The notes below the pieces were generated by a model. The model was not told the DNA's origin and did no database searches. It saw nothing but the letters and a program-made list of their open reading frames with translations. 64,000 nt of DNA, from positions 29,540,835 through 29,604,834 of the forward strand of contig CM025855.1 in the NCBI GenBank assembly GCA_003952965.2. Direction: 5' to 3'. The position numbers and the translations under genes were made by a program. Position 1 is the stretch's first letter. Each line of letters opens with the position of its first letter. This stretch comes from Morella rubra (lineage: Eukaryota; Streptophyta; Magnoliopsida; Fagales; Myricaceae). Of this stretch, positions 1 through 15,208 are shown one piece after another.

Positions 1-600
1 CAACACATCATTATGGATAACTGTAGAAAACCCACCCACCAGCTCTGACTTGAGCATGGCCTAAGTGCAGTACATAGTCGTCCCGGAGTGAAAATTTTGA
101 GTGTTATAAATTTTGGGAGTTTTAAAATTAGTAAAAAAGTAAAGATATTTAAAAATTTGATGAAAAAGTAAAAAAAGTGAAGATTTAAATAATATTATAA
201 TAATAATAAATAAATTAAAGAGGAGAGAGAGATTATTTTAATAATTTTTTAGTATGGATATAAATTTTAGGGGTAGAAATTTTTACTCCGAACACTACCA
301 AAATAGCTGTTCTGAGTGGTTAACAGGGCATCTGGGCATGATTTATTTGTTCCGTTGCCCGCTACCAAACATCCTATTATAACTGTCCTTTTTATGCCAA
401 GTTTGATTCCTAGAATAGAAGGCGGCCAAATGGAACAGAGAGAAGAGAAGTACATGGAATTCTCCGTGGTTTCAGTGTACATATCAAATTTCAATACCCT
501 GAATTAGACCCGGACGTCATTGTCGCCTAAATGGGTTTACAAGCGCCATTGTCTTCTTTGTTTGTCTTACAATTCTCTGTTTCCAATGATCACGCACTTC
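1..600. repeat. Direct repeat copy A (left)
   Basis: The first ~240 bases reappear almost unchanged at 11517-11755. From there to about 600 the match to 11755-12347 continues only as scattered short blocks (for example the words around 'ggtttacaagcgc' and 'ccaatgatcac'). The first part is a small inverted-repeat element (84-290). No coding sequence is convincing here, although the 3' half of the DUS3 gene would be expected nearby. Confidence 0.8.
84..290. mobile_element. MITE-like element, ~207 bp
   Basis: The ends are inverted copies of each other: 'cggagtgaaaatttt' at 84 and 'aaatttttactccg' ending at 290. The inside is very AT-rich and has no ORF. Size and structure fit a non-autonomous DNA transposon. 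The second copy of the direct repeat (from about 11600) carries the same element with a degraded right end. Confidence 0.5.
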
Positions 601-1081
601 ATACCGATAGTATATATATCATAGGCAGTAGATTAGATGGTTAATGACCATTTCCCCCTCCCCGGGTAATTTTCATTAATTTTAAAAATTAGTCTCCAAA
701 TTTTCAGATTAGCCACCCGAGGTGACTGGGGGGGGGGGGGGAACCCTGAGGGGGATAAAATTTCAAGGATTGGTAAGAATGACCTACAAAGATTCTTACC
801 ATTTATCTTGTTCTGATCCATTTCTTCACAGAATTTAATTACCTATGCTGATGTCTGTGGGAACCAGTCAAATTACAAGCAAAAAGACTGCCACTAGTAA
901 ATGTTATTAAATGAGTACAAAAAGAAGCAACTATGGATATCCTGGTAAGGTCAGTACAAAAGAGGCCACAAAGCAGATAACTGGTTTAGAATGCAGATGA
1001 GAATACCGATAGTGGTGTATGAACCAAAATAATAACAGATAGATGGATAGTCAATGCTAGAAAAACAGATACTGTCCATAC

Positions 1082-2091
1082 CACGAGCCCAAGAGCTTTG
1101 AGTTTAGCATCTGCCTTTGGAAAGCTCATCTTGTTTTTCCACAAAAGCTTTTGAACATCTTTGTTCAATCCATTCACCTCAGAGTTTTTCTTTCGAGCAT
1201 CCGAAGTTCCAGCAGGAATACCATCCTTATGAGTACTAGAAAACCTACACGCCAAACCATAGGGGCATGGCTCTTTTGCATTCATGAAAGGACATTCTCC
1301 CTCTAGATCAGCAGGTTTCTGCATTGAACAACACCCAAATCACCACAAGGATCAGGATAAGTTTGAGACAGCAGACAACCTAATTCAAAATTGTAAAACA
1401 TTCGTCCACATTTTTACTACCTGATCCTTAAAGGCCTCTAAATCATGGCTGAAGCGACACCTCTCATTATAGGGACAGGAACTAACATCTCCGGACTTTG
1501 CTATCAGAGGACAGATATTTCGAGCAGATTTTTGTTCCTGCATATGTTCGGACGCGTCTTTTGCGATCAGTAACAAACATAACTTTCCATTTTCTTTTTT
1601 CTTTCTCTGACCCAACAGCGAATTAAATGCGTATTCTCTAAGCATGCGTATCATATCATACAGTACCAGTCCAAAGAGTTAAAACACAACCATTAGCTCC
1701 CACACATCTAGCATTCCTTCTCAGGAGAAGGTAATATCAAGAAGTGTCTCAAGCAGAACCAAACTGGACTGAATTCAACAAACCAGTAAATTAAGAAACC
1801 CCAAGTCTATCTTGAAAAAGGGAGGACCTGACGGCGTTCTCGTTTGAGCTGGCGCTTCGATTTCTTCTCCTTGAGGGCAACAACCTTTGTCTCAGAAACG
1901 GTGTGGTTCTCATGATTAGTAGAGGAGCAAGTTCTGGGAGGTGGATATCGAAGGAACTCTTTCTTCACGGGAGCTATGGCTTTGGCCACGAGCTCTTCCG
2001 GTGTTTGCTGAGAACCGTTCGGTTTTGACGGTACTTGTAGGTACTCCGAGGGCTTCGGGTCCTCGACGACCCCCGCCGGAGACTCGTCCAT
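1082..2091 (-). CDS. DUS3: tRNA-dihydrouridine(47) synthase, DUS3-like (5' part only)
   Basis: Dus3 enzymes reduce uridine 47 in the variable loop of cytosolic tRNAs, using FMN and NAD(P)H. Three exons are visible: 2091-1828 (88 codons, from ATG), 1537-1421 (39 codons) and 1318-1082 (79 codons), all phase 0 with GT-AG borders. They encode the N-terminal region: a basic KKSKRQLKRERRQ stretch and two CCCH zinc fingers, C-x11-C-x5-C-x3-H (exon 2) and C-x8-C-x5-C-x5-H (exon 3), followed by the conserved SFPKADAKLKALG segment. The catalytic TIM barrel is not found in the ~1.08 kb left before the window edge. So the gene either continues beyond position 1 through a long intron or is broken by the rearrangement marked by the direct repeat. 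The bZIP29-like gene lies upstream on the same strand. I recall the same pairing in Arabidopsis (At4g38890/At4g38900). Confidence 0.85.
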
Positions 2092-2287
2092 GCTGAGACG
2101 AGTCGACTAGGAGCTCAGTTCCTGTGTTGCCAGAGTAGCGCTCGTGTGTGAGAGACTGTTCTGGGAGTTGCAATTGAGGATAAAAACCGAGAGTTTTATT
2201 AGGGTTTAAAGTTTTTACCCCGGAGAGGAGTACAACGACGTAAAAAGGTACCGTTTTAAGTGAAGAGAAAAAGAAAAAAAGGGAAAA

Positions 2288-2371
2288 TGTCAGAAGTGGG
2301 ATTTGAACCCACGCCCTCGTTAGAGGACCAGAACTTGAGTCTGGCGCCTTAGACCACTCGGCCATCCTGAC
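2288..2371 (-). tRNA. tRNA-Leu(CAA)
   Basis: On the minus strand an 84-nt cloverleaf starts GTCAGGATGGCCGAG (A box) and ends with a T arm containing GGTTCAAATCC (B box). The acceptor stem GTCAGGA pairs with TTCTGAC, and the extra nucleotide at 2288 is the discriminator A. The anticodon loop reads CTCAAGT, so the anticodon is CAA (plus-strand 2335-2337). A long variable arm with CCTC/GAGG, typical of type II leucine tRNAs, is present. No intron. It lies about 197 bp upstream of the DUS3 start codon on the same strand. Confidence 0.95.
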
Positions 2372-3497
2372 TGGTTACGTGCTTTTTGTAAACTTACTAT
2401 ATTTCATTAATAATACTGTTTTTTAACCCATGATTCCTTGTAACATTATTTCGGCCACAACCCAACATAGCAGGCTCGCGATTCCGGTTTTGACCCCAGG
2501 ACCGTGATTGGCATTACAACTTCCAATTGACAAAATTCCAGAGAAATCATATTTGATACCAAATGGTCATTTCGTGTTAAGGGTGCCCAAATAATTAGAA
2601 CAAAGGATTAATCATAATTGATAGAGTTCTCGAAAGTATCTGCGACTGCCCCTACAATCTCTGGTGGATTTTGAGTTTCAAACTTGGATACTGCGATCAG
2701 AAAGGGCTATAAGGTGCTAATTGCATTTCGTGGTATTATAGCCGGGTTTTTCTCTACATGCGATCGTTACTCCTTTCAGTGCTATAGTCAGAAAGGCCAA
2801 GAGCCGAAGGGAACCAACCTCCTCGGAAGTTGTTGTCTTTTTTGTGCTAAACCCATATCTAGAAGAGTCACGGGATTGATCAGGACTTGCGGAGAAAAGG
2901 GTAAAAGAAGCCCATCAGATGTCTATACCTATTACCTACAGAGTTGGCTTCCCGTATAGCTATGACGTGCTTGGTTGCCGAGGAATCAATCAAAAGGAAG
3001 AGAGGAAACGAAACTATGGCCTTTTGCTTCTTAATTTTAGCAAAAATGAACAGCCCACATTTGTGCAGGAAAAGCTTTCATATTTATTCGAAGATGGCAC
3101 ATACCTGTAGATTTTCGGTTACATCAGTGACTCAACCCGATGAAGAGAACAAGAAGCAATTAAGTGCAAAGATCATTCTTTACTCTACTGGAGAGACAAC
3201 GGACGAGTTTTAACTCTTCCAAGGTCATAAGAAATAAAATCATCATCCAACAATGTCTACATTCCAAGATATCTACCACAAAAGATAGCCATAAAACTAG
3301 TGCTGAGACTTTGTGTATGATTTTATACTATAATCCGAGCTGGACACATTGCAGGTTGAATTCATGATAAACACGCCTTAAAGATGTCTGTTGATTACAG
3401 TATAACATCGAATGAATGCATTACGCGCCTATTACTGTCAATCGATACCATAAAGATTAAAGAGCCATCCAATGAACAGAAACCCATGTTTCACATC
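2372..3497. other. Intergenic stretch downstream of the bZIP gene
   Basis: Lies between tRNA-Leu and the stop codon of the bZIP gene, and should include the bZIP 3' UTR at its right end. Several short ORFs (for example 2684-2959 +) have no recognisable domain or biased composition. No repeat seen. Confidence 0.5.
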
Positions 3498-6829
<3,332 letters not shown>

Positions 6830-7320
6830 TTTGCTTCAAAGCCCACTACTGTACTATTTAGAAGTGATTTTTAGATTGTCCTAAGTTCCTTCAAAATAAA
6901 TAAATAAATAACACTTTCAGAGTCTAATCCAAAACCCATTCATTGATCGGATTTGTACAATCTGCAAATAACATTAGACAAACTTAAAGAAAACGAGAGA
7001 AGATCACCAAGATTGTTGAGCGCTGGAAGTCTCTAAAACAAGAATACCTTCTTTGCAGATGGCATTCGAAAGCAAAAATTGTCGGCCGGCAACTTAGCAC
7101 AGACCGAGACGGTGCACGTCAGAGAAGAGCACTAACACTCCAAATTTTCTGCCGCATTCAACTTCCTCAGGCGGAAATGCCAAAGCCACAGTGCTTCTCT
7201 CTTTCTCTTGAAGAATTCACGCAATTTCCCTCTCAGGAAGGAGGAGAACTCAAGAAAGCTTCACTCTTCTCTCTGTCTCTCTCCTTCTCTCTCTAAAACG
7301 AAGACGACGACTACTACACG
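6830..7320 (-). promoter_or_regulatory. bZIP29-like 5' leader with probable UTR intron
   Basis: Upstream of the bZIP start codon the minus strand shows an acceptor 'tatttgcag' near 6963 and a donor 'aag|gtattc' near 7048, so a short leader intron is likely. Further upstream the leader is a GA-rich (CT on the plus strand) tract at about 7195-7295, as is common near plant transcription start sites. No TATA box is certain. Confidence 0.4.
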
Positions 7321-9628
7321 GATTTCATGACTACTACGCGTGAATTTAATAAGAATTTCATTTGGACAGAATTCTGCATTTCCTCCGCATTTGAATTTCA
7401 TTCCGACTTCATTTACCTCTGTCTCTCTTCCCCCAGTCTCCGCAGCTTATTTAGCAATTATTTTCTCTCAAAACATGTTTTTTTATTTTTTAAATAAATT
7501 ATATATATTTAGAAAGTTCGCCGGTTTCACGCCAGTGTTAAAGCGCGTAACTTACACACTAATAAGAAGGAAATTTTGTTCCTTTTCCATGTTTGTTTTC
7601 GAAGTAGTTTAGGGCCGGTGGCGTGAGTATAATGGCCTTTCCCATTTCTATTCCTGCCAATCTCAACCATCACGCTAAATCTTTTGCGTAAAACAAAACG
7701 ATTGGGATTAACTTCATCCGCGTACAAAACAAAAAAGTGATGTCGTTACTATTCTTGTGGAATAAGCATTCTTAGTATTTTCGTCTTTTTATCACTTAAT
7801 TTTTTCTTTTTCTTTTTAACATTAAGCCTCTTTAGATATAAAATTATTATTTTATTTAAATTTTTCTTCACTGAAACATTTTTAAGAAAAAAAATTCATT
7901 TTCAGTGTTTAGTTATTCTTTTAAATTTATTTTGTAATGTATTACGCTTAATGATTTACGTATTTGCATAAAAAATTTAGCATACTCATGTTGCCTGAGT
8001 TCATTCTGTCTCGAAGACCAGTTCAGTAATAGTTCAACACCTGCTCTGAAAATAATTAGACTCCATAAAAAATAAAATGTCACTTATCAAAACTTAATTA
8101 TAGATAATATAAAATAATAATATGCAACTTTCAAATTTAAAAAATTATTCAATTAAAGACTCGTATGGGATCAAAACCTAATATCTTCACTCTTTATTTA
8201 AAAAATATTACTTTTTATTTTTAATTAACTTTTACAATATTTTTAAGTAGTGGTTGAGTGCCAAAATATTGATCAGCTTAATTAAAAAAAATTACAAAAT
8301 AATCTCTCTTCCCATCAAATCATCATTTTTCATTATAATAAAATATAAAAAATTCATTCAAATTTTTTTCTTCTGGAGAAGAATTTCGGTCCTTTTGCAT
8401 GTGGTTTAACCACGAAATCAAATGAAAGAAACAAATTTGGTTTGCGAAAGTTTTGAACTTAGTCTGTTTTATGAAAAATAATAGATATTTAAAAACTTTT
8501 TACTTTGACCTCATTTTCAAGTACTTGATAAATATCTGAAAACAAGTAAAATAAATTACAAAATTTATTCTACAGCAAACAAATTACCCTTAGTATTGTT
8601 AATTTATCTAGTAAAATTACTCTTTGCACCCATTATTTATTATGTTTTTTGTCATTTGCACTCCAAACTACTAGTCTTAACAAGTTGCAGCACTCTAAAC
8701 TACACATAAATTTGCACATGTTACAATTTGACCATTAAGATTATACAGGTGTCCCATTTTATTTGACTTTAACAATGATATCTTAACTTTGGAGTGTAAA
8801 GTGCAACCTGACAAGTTTACAAGTTTAAGGTGAAAATTGCAAAAAGAAAAATAATTAGAGATTATTTATAAAAAAGAATAATAATTAGAGATTGTAAAAT
8901 TTAGGCTATGTTTGGATTGATCTCAAAACCGTTTAAAAAAATTTTTACAATCATTTTTTCATCAATTCTAATACTTTTTCACCGATAACAATAACTTTTT
9001 ACAAATTCCAACAACTTTTAACAAATTTTTTACAAACTCCGATAACTTTTAACAAACTTTTCACCAATCCCAAGAGAATCTACATTAATTTTCCTGTTTT
9101 GAGATATAAACTAAACATTAATTTCCCTCAGTTTACGTTCTTATTTCGCGTTACTTGACTTTCTTAATTATATCGCATTCATAGCAGTCAATTAATCATT
9201 AATATTTTAGTCCCTGTTTTGAGACTAAAAATAAAGCACCGTAGTATGATTTAAAGTGTCGGATAGTTTAAAAGGGTAATACTTTCTTTTGGTTTTAAGA
9301 CAAATGTGGGACTCTGTTCCATTAGAACTTGAGTTTGTGATATTTAATTTCTTTTATTAACAGAGACTAATCCATTTTACTTCACGAACTAATTGTCCCA
9401 CGCATCACTACCAGCAGTCACTCCGTACACAAAGCCTCACAAAAAGCAAATTATTATCGTAGCCATTCATTACATTGTGGACCAATCAAGAAGACAAGAA
9501 AACATTTTCGATCCTATAAGCCTCTTCCCACCATTCAAAATATTTCATACTTCTCTCCTTGTTATCGATAGGGAATTGAGGTTTAAGGTTCTTACTTTGG
9601 ATAATTTTTTTTTGTTTATTTATAAAGG
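7321..9628. other. AT-rich intergenic spacer
   Basis: More than 2 kb of very AT-rich DNA with no ORF of recognisable family. Around 8905-9110 there are repeated words of the type 'aactttttacaaattcc' that resemble inner parts of the short AT-rich transposons seen elsewhere in the window, so part of it is probably old transposon debris. Confidence 0.5.
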
Positions 9629-9842
9629 ATTGAAATCCTCTATAATTATTTACTCGAATTACATATTAAAATTTAGAGAGAGATAGATACAATAGGTGAA
9701 TTTTATTGTAATGTCTATACTGCCCAAAACTTTATATGGATAGATATTGGCAGTATTAATTGGTGTAGAATCTATTTGTTGAGTCAATTTCTCTCTGAAT
9801 TCTACCATGTAATTCCAGCAAAAAATTGCAGAGGATCTTGAT
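9629..9842. mobile_element. Second, diverged member of the 4.6-kb MITE family
   Basis: The left end 'attgaaatcctct' (from 9629) and right end 'aggatcttgat' (to 9842) are inverted relatives of the termini at 4583 and 4853. The inner TIR parts also match: 'gagagagatagata' near 9676 against 'tttctctctgaattctacc' near 9787. No clear target duplication was found. Confidence 0.5.
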
Positions 9843-11514
9843 CTATTAGAGAGTGTTTCATAAATTTAGTTTTATATTTTTTTTCATTTATTTTTTTGTG
9901 GGGCCATAAGTTTTGGTGTGGAGTTATATATGTTGGTAGCTTACCTTTATGGTGGGTGTAGGTGTTAATTTAATAATCCTAGTGGATCGATACTCTTTTT
10001 TAATTTTATATACATATGTTGTCAAGGCTGTATGTAGGCAGGAGAAGGGAGAAGACTCCATTTGGAACTCCTTGCGATAGCTATCCACAGGAACAAAAAG
10101 AGTGCATGCACGTCTCACAAGGGGAACCATTTAAAAAACAGGCATTATTCTTTGAACAAAAGGCATTCATTCTTAAGCAACACGAAAGGGCGTTCTATAA
10201 CATGAGGAGCAGGCTATTGGGTAACCCCTTAGTTGTTGGAAAAGTAAACTGCCAAGAGATAAAGTTAGAGCTAATCACTTTTGCTAATTATAAACTCACC
10301 TTAATCCCCCCACCCCACCCAGACCACCACTCAAAAATTAAGAGCAAGTACAATGATGTCAATGAGAACAATACCAACCGATAAAGGAGACATAATGTAT
10401 AAGAAATATAAATTAAATATAAGATGTGTTTAATGTGAGGGTGTAAAAAGTATAAATTAAATTATCAAAATTAACATCTTACTAACGGGTTTAAATTTCT
10501 ACAATAATTTATGATTACAGGCATACAATTTTTTTTTTGTTTTATTTGTTTATATGATATTTTAAATGTGAGATAAAGTAGAATCAAAGTTCAAATTCTA
10601 ATTAATTATCGGTTTTAATCTCTCGTACAGCCATTTATTGTAATATCAAAATTAGCAATTTTTAATAAGTTAATTCGATGCCCTGACAGGCTAACACTTG
10701 TATGAAACCTTAAAAAAAAAGTGAACCACGCGGAAGGAATGGGGAAGGTTATGAATATGATGTCTCCATGTCCGTAGTCCACTGTTCATCTGGAACAGAG
10801 ACAGAGACGCACGTAGAGGTGTTTGGTAAGTTTCCTCAATCAGTCCGGCCTAAACGTTGCAACCGCAAGACCCGCGTACAAGTTAACCTACGAACACCTT
10901 CGTTTTCATGACAGTCCACTCATGGAGCTTGGTGCAAGGTATTTGTACTCATTGGTGGAAAGAAAAGCGACCAGTTTTACACGTTCTGCCAGAGTCTGGA
11001 CTGAGAATTTATGGCAGTTGGTGGTGACATGTATTAGGCAGCAGCGGCACATAGTCTATCATCAATCCTCTACCAAAGGTGATTGAAAAGGAAAAGACAT
11101 CCGGGAAACCAGGTTACCATGTGGTCCTTTGGGCATGTAGAACATAGAAGTACCCTTATTCCACGTAGATGTTCGATTTGAGTTTTAATTATTATTTATT
11201 AAGTGAGCCCGTCATTATAGTACCAACCAAACCACTAATTAAAGTCTAAGGTCGGGCTTTATTCATAGACGATTTAAATTCATGTTTTGACTCAAACGCC
11301 TAACCTTGCAATTAAGGTTCACCGGCAGGCGTGTGTACTCTGATCAAGCGAACTGTAGCCTGTTAAAAATTTAAGAAAGTTATTCTGTTTTGTAAATAGC
11401 AAAACAGAGTGTACGTCCTTGTCTTAAAGTGAGGTAGCACATAGTATCTTAGATTGTTTTTTCATGATTATCCAAAGTTTGGCACATCTGAAGTGGTTCG
11501 GTGCAGGGGAACAC
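9843..11514. other. Intergenic region without recognisable genes
   Basis: Contains two medium ORFs (10016-10384 + and 10823-11086 +) whose translations show no known domain, no signal peptide and no composition bias like a real exon. Microsatellites and TIRs are not obvious. Possibly non-coding or degenerate. Confidence 0.45.
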
Positions 11515-11516
11515 AG

Positions 11517-12347
11517 CAACACATCATTATGGATAACTGTAGAAAACCCACCCACCAGCTCTGACTTGAGCATGGCCTAAGTGCAGTACATAGTCGTCCC
11601 GGAGTGAAAATTTTGAGTGTTATAAATTTTGGGAGTTTTAAAATTAGTAAAAAAGTAAAAATATTTTAAGAAATTTGATGAAAAAGTAAAAAAAGTGAAG
11701 ATTTAAATAATATTATAAAAAATAATAATTAAAGAGGAGAGAGAGATATTTTTAATTATTTCAGATGGGACTTTTCAGACATGTAGGTTATTAGGGGTAA
11801 GAAAATTTTTTCACGAACACTTACGAGAATAGACTGTTTGATGGTTATTATCTATTAGGAGCGGTCTGGCATGGGAGGTTCAGTGTTGTTCCGGTGTTGT
11901 CATCGTTGAGTACCTCCATAGCGGGGATCAGAGACCCTAATTAATAAACAATGTCCTGGGGTTTGGAGTGTTCTAATGTATGAATTCCTAAGAATAGAAG
12001 GCGTGATGCGATGGTTGATATAGGTGTGCGTTGAGGCTGTGCGGTAGTGGGAAGGGTGGCAGGAAGGGAGCAGTAGGAGGGTGAACTCCGAGGCCTCTCT
12101 GAATTCACATTTTTGGCACGGCAACACTCATAGTAGCATAGGATCAAACGTTGGCGACATTAAAAATAGAGGAATCACGCTCTTTAATAGGATGTGTTGG
12201 TGGTTTAGTCAAAGGCTAAGTACGGAAATCATCAATATTCAAATACCAATGTTGAGCCGGATGTCAGTTTGCCTAGAATGGGGGGGTTTACAAGCGCATT
12301 GGTTCTTTGTTTGTGTTAAACTTGCGGACTGTTGTCCAAATGATCAT
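11517..12347. repeat. Direct repeat copy A' (right, degraded)
   Basis: 11517-11755 repeats window positions 1-240 almost base for base. From 11755 the two copies drift apart: this copy is much longer than the matching ~300-600 segment and is full of small insertions, but still shows anchors such as 'agaatagaaggcg', 'ggtttacaagcgc' and 'ccaaatgatca'. Confidence 0.75.
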
Positions 12348-12745
12348 TAGTAGTGTAGTCACAATCTGTTAGACAAGAAAATGTATTAAGGAGAAAAAAA
12401 AAGATGACTTGGATTTTTATTGATAAAATTTATTTCGAATTGGCCTTTCTAGGTTATAAATGTTGTCATGTTAATTGCTCTGGGATTCCGTAAATTTAAG
12501 ATCGAAAGAGTAGTTGGTCCAGTGAAGTGGGGTGCATTTTGAGGTCTCAGCTTGAGCGGAAAATAGTGTGTGTGTTTACTGCTTTCATTGGTTGGAAATA
12601 GATGCCAGATTTAACTATTTGAAAAGCTGGATTTCAACTTTCCGTCTTTTACAGGAAAGCAGTATTTTTAATTTTTCTCGTTTTGTCTTGGACTTTTTTG
12701 TCTAAGACCGTTTTAATAACCAAAAGGATCGGAAATAGTTATCTG
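11755..12745. other. Garbled, insertion-rich junction sequence
   Basis: Compared with its two relatives (window 290-600, and the reverse complement of about 51370-51715) this stretch has an extra or changed base every few nucleotides. Just outside it, past about 12745, the left arm again matches the right arm almost perfectly. An abrupt change of quality with mostly insertions is what a single uncorrected long read looks like, rather than biological decay. Confidence 0.65.
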
Positions 12746-13867
12746 TTGGCTTATGTAGGTTGGTACACGATCAATATTCCTTCAAAAACTGAGGAGATTA
12801 TGGATGTTACACTTGATTTGCTGTGGTTTACTGCAACAGAAAACTCAGTGCAAGCAAGCATGACAGTTGTGTTGAAGATTTTGGGGTGCTGGAGAATGTT
12901 CTGTTTTGAGTGTTAATTAATTAGAATGGATGATGTTTCCCTGTCAAGGTGGATTAAGGTTGGTTTAGTGTCTGGCTCGGCCAATTGGTTTGCGTCTTTG
13001 CAACAAAGAAGCCTTCTTAGCCATTAGCTCTGATAATTGGAATTGTAGACTTTGGGAATGATGGGTGGATTATATGTATAAGGGATATAACGAACCAATT
13101 TGTATTGATATCCTTTTAGTTGTATATTTGTAATGACGATGGAGAGTGGCATAAATCCATAATGGAGATGAGTAGATATATAGATTGATTCTGACAGTGG
13201 AAATTGTAATCAGTGTAGCTCACACTTCAAAGAGGAAGGAATCCTCTCCCTCATGTCCTACTAAATGCTGTGCCTGATCAGTGCTCTGCCCTTAAGAGAG
13301 ATCATACATTCTGTTGTGTTCAGCTGATCTATGTAAATAAAGAGAAGCAACGGATTGCAGAATGTGGCAGCAGTAGCGCTGATGAATACAAAGTCTTAAA
13401 GGAAGAAGTGCTGGTGGTTGGTAGTGGCAATTTGGGATCTTTGGAGTGGTGCCTTTTATGAGTAGATGTGAGCTGATGTCCACGGTAGAAGAGTAACTAT
13501 GGTGAGAGCAATCCATATGTAGTGGGTTAATGGGTCATGGGGTAATAGTTTTGGTGTTCTTAGTGGTTTTTTAAGATGACTCTTGTAACAGCAAGATGGT
13601 GGAATTTTTTATGAACAGGTCTCTGTATTTAGCCTTAACATATAGCACCTGCTCTTAGAATTGCCAATTGAATTATTTTTTTTGCTTTGTTTATTTGCCT
13701 AATAGAAATATCCCACTTGAAGTTTCTTCTTTAGTATGAAGATAAGTTTGAACTTGAACCTGATGACTGATGGTGTTTACTTCTGAAGCTTTAGTGACCT
13801 TATTTTTTGTAGCCAGTTAATCTTATCTGATGTAGGTTGAGACACTGACCTTGTATCAATTATACAG

Positions 13868-14088
13868 ATGCCGAAGGACAGGTTAAATCTAGTGAGGGGG
13901 TACAACAGGCAGTAGAGGATCAGGAGATTGCTGAGAAAGTACAATTACTTAAAGATAAGATTTCCAGCAATATCTCAGCTGTGCCTACTGTTTTGAAGAG
14001 GATGAGAGAATGTATATCTAAGATGGACAAATTGGATTCTTGTAGCGGAATCATACATCCTGCATTTAAGAGGACAAAAACTAGCTGA
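13868..14088 (+). pseudogene. Orphan exon 2 of an uncharacterised plant gene
   Basis: Identical in content to exon 2 of the two-exon gene at 50021-52028: acceptor 'tatacag' then 73 codons starting DAEGQVKSSEG and ending KRTKTS-stop. Exon 1 is missing because the arm homology ends in the intron, close to the exon 1 donor. As assembled it has no start codon and cannot make the protein. If the arms are alleles placed head to head, this is not a pseudogene but half of an allele. Confidence 0.8.
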
Positions 14089-15208
14089 CCAAATTTTATC
14101 ATGGTTATTTGATTTTTATTTTAGTTGTTGATTTAAAGAGGAATGACAAGGGTGTTCCAATGAGTGATCCACTCTATTTGCTGAATGGGGCCATGCAACC
14201 AGCTTTGGAAAAGGAAAGGGATCTAGTGGCAATTGTTGTCACCTCCAACGGGTTCAAGAGGTTCCCTTGTACTGTAATTACCCCAAAAGGAATTGCTCTC
14301 TCATCACCATAATGTGTTGTTAATATCACCAGGCACCCAGTATCCATTACAAGGAATGAAGATAAGAGGCTATATTGTAGAGTGTTTGTGTGTTTTACGT
14401 TTTCCATTTTCTTCTATTTTGTTGCTCTTTTTGTGCCCCAGAGCCTCTCGTTTTTTGTTCTGTTTCATTTTTTCTGTTGTTTGCTTTGGAAATGTATGAT
14501 AAAAGTAAACGCTCTGTGAACCAGCCAAGTCATACCTTTACATTTTTACTTTTTTTTTCTTTCTAAACCTTTACATTTTTACTTGCAATTTCTGTTGTTG
14601 TCCCTTTCTCTATGGGAACGTTGAGCTGGGTATACGAAGTTAAAAGGAGTTGGTTGACTTGGGAGGCCGTCTTTACATGAGATTAGCAGGCACTAAGAGA
14701 ATGGGAACAGACCAATAGCCAGATCCTGGGTAGCTGACTACTGAGTCATCCCGATGTTTCGTGGGTGAGGCTAGCAATCAGTTTCTTCTCGCGAACCTGT
14801 TTGTCTCTCACTTTCCAAGGGTGAACAAATGATGTCTCGGCGGTTGGTCTTGTAGCCCTTCGAATAATCAACACTCCTAAGGGTACTTAGAGTCACGTTC
14901 TACAAAGTAAATAGGGTGCTGGAACATTTACATTTATTCAGATGCCAAAATATCTGGGTGCATATTTCCAACAAAAAGTATTACTGCTACTTTCACAAGC
15001 TTTCGGAGTTTTACACAAAACTTAAAGAGAACATGAACGCCATATACCTGGGACATCGACTTTGGCAAGTATAAATACAGGATGAAGTCAAATGTGGAAC
15101 CACATACAATGTAATAGTTCATCTCCAAGGGGTGTCCCAATGTGCCCCCAAATCATGTACTATATGCAGGATACAACAGCTAATTTCAGCACTTATACTG
15201 ACAGAATC

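Noticed and set aside
1916..2365. 149-codon minus-strand ORF across tRNA-Leu and the DUS3 leader
   Set aside because: Its start is the tRNA itself and it runs out of frame over DUS3 exon 1; no domain.
2684..3367. Overlapping plus-strand ORFs between tRNA-Leu and the bZIP gene
   Set aside because: No family resemblance, three overlapping frames of similar quality, typical of chance ORFs in 3' flanking DNA.
10823..11086. 87-codon ORF that reads like protein (LTYEHLRFHDSPLMELGAR)
   Set aside because: No recognisable motif, no splice context, and close to the misassembled junction; left as unannotated.
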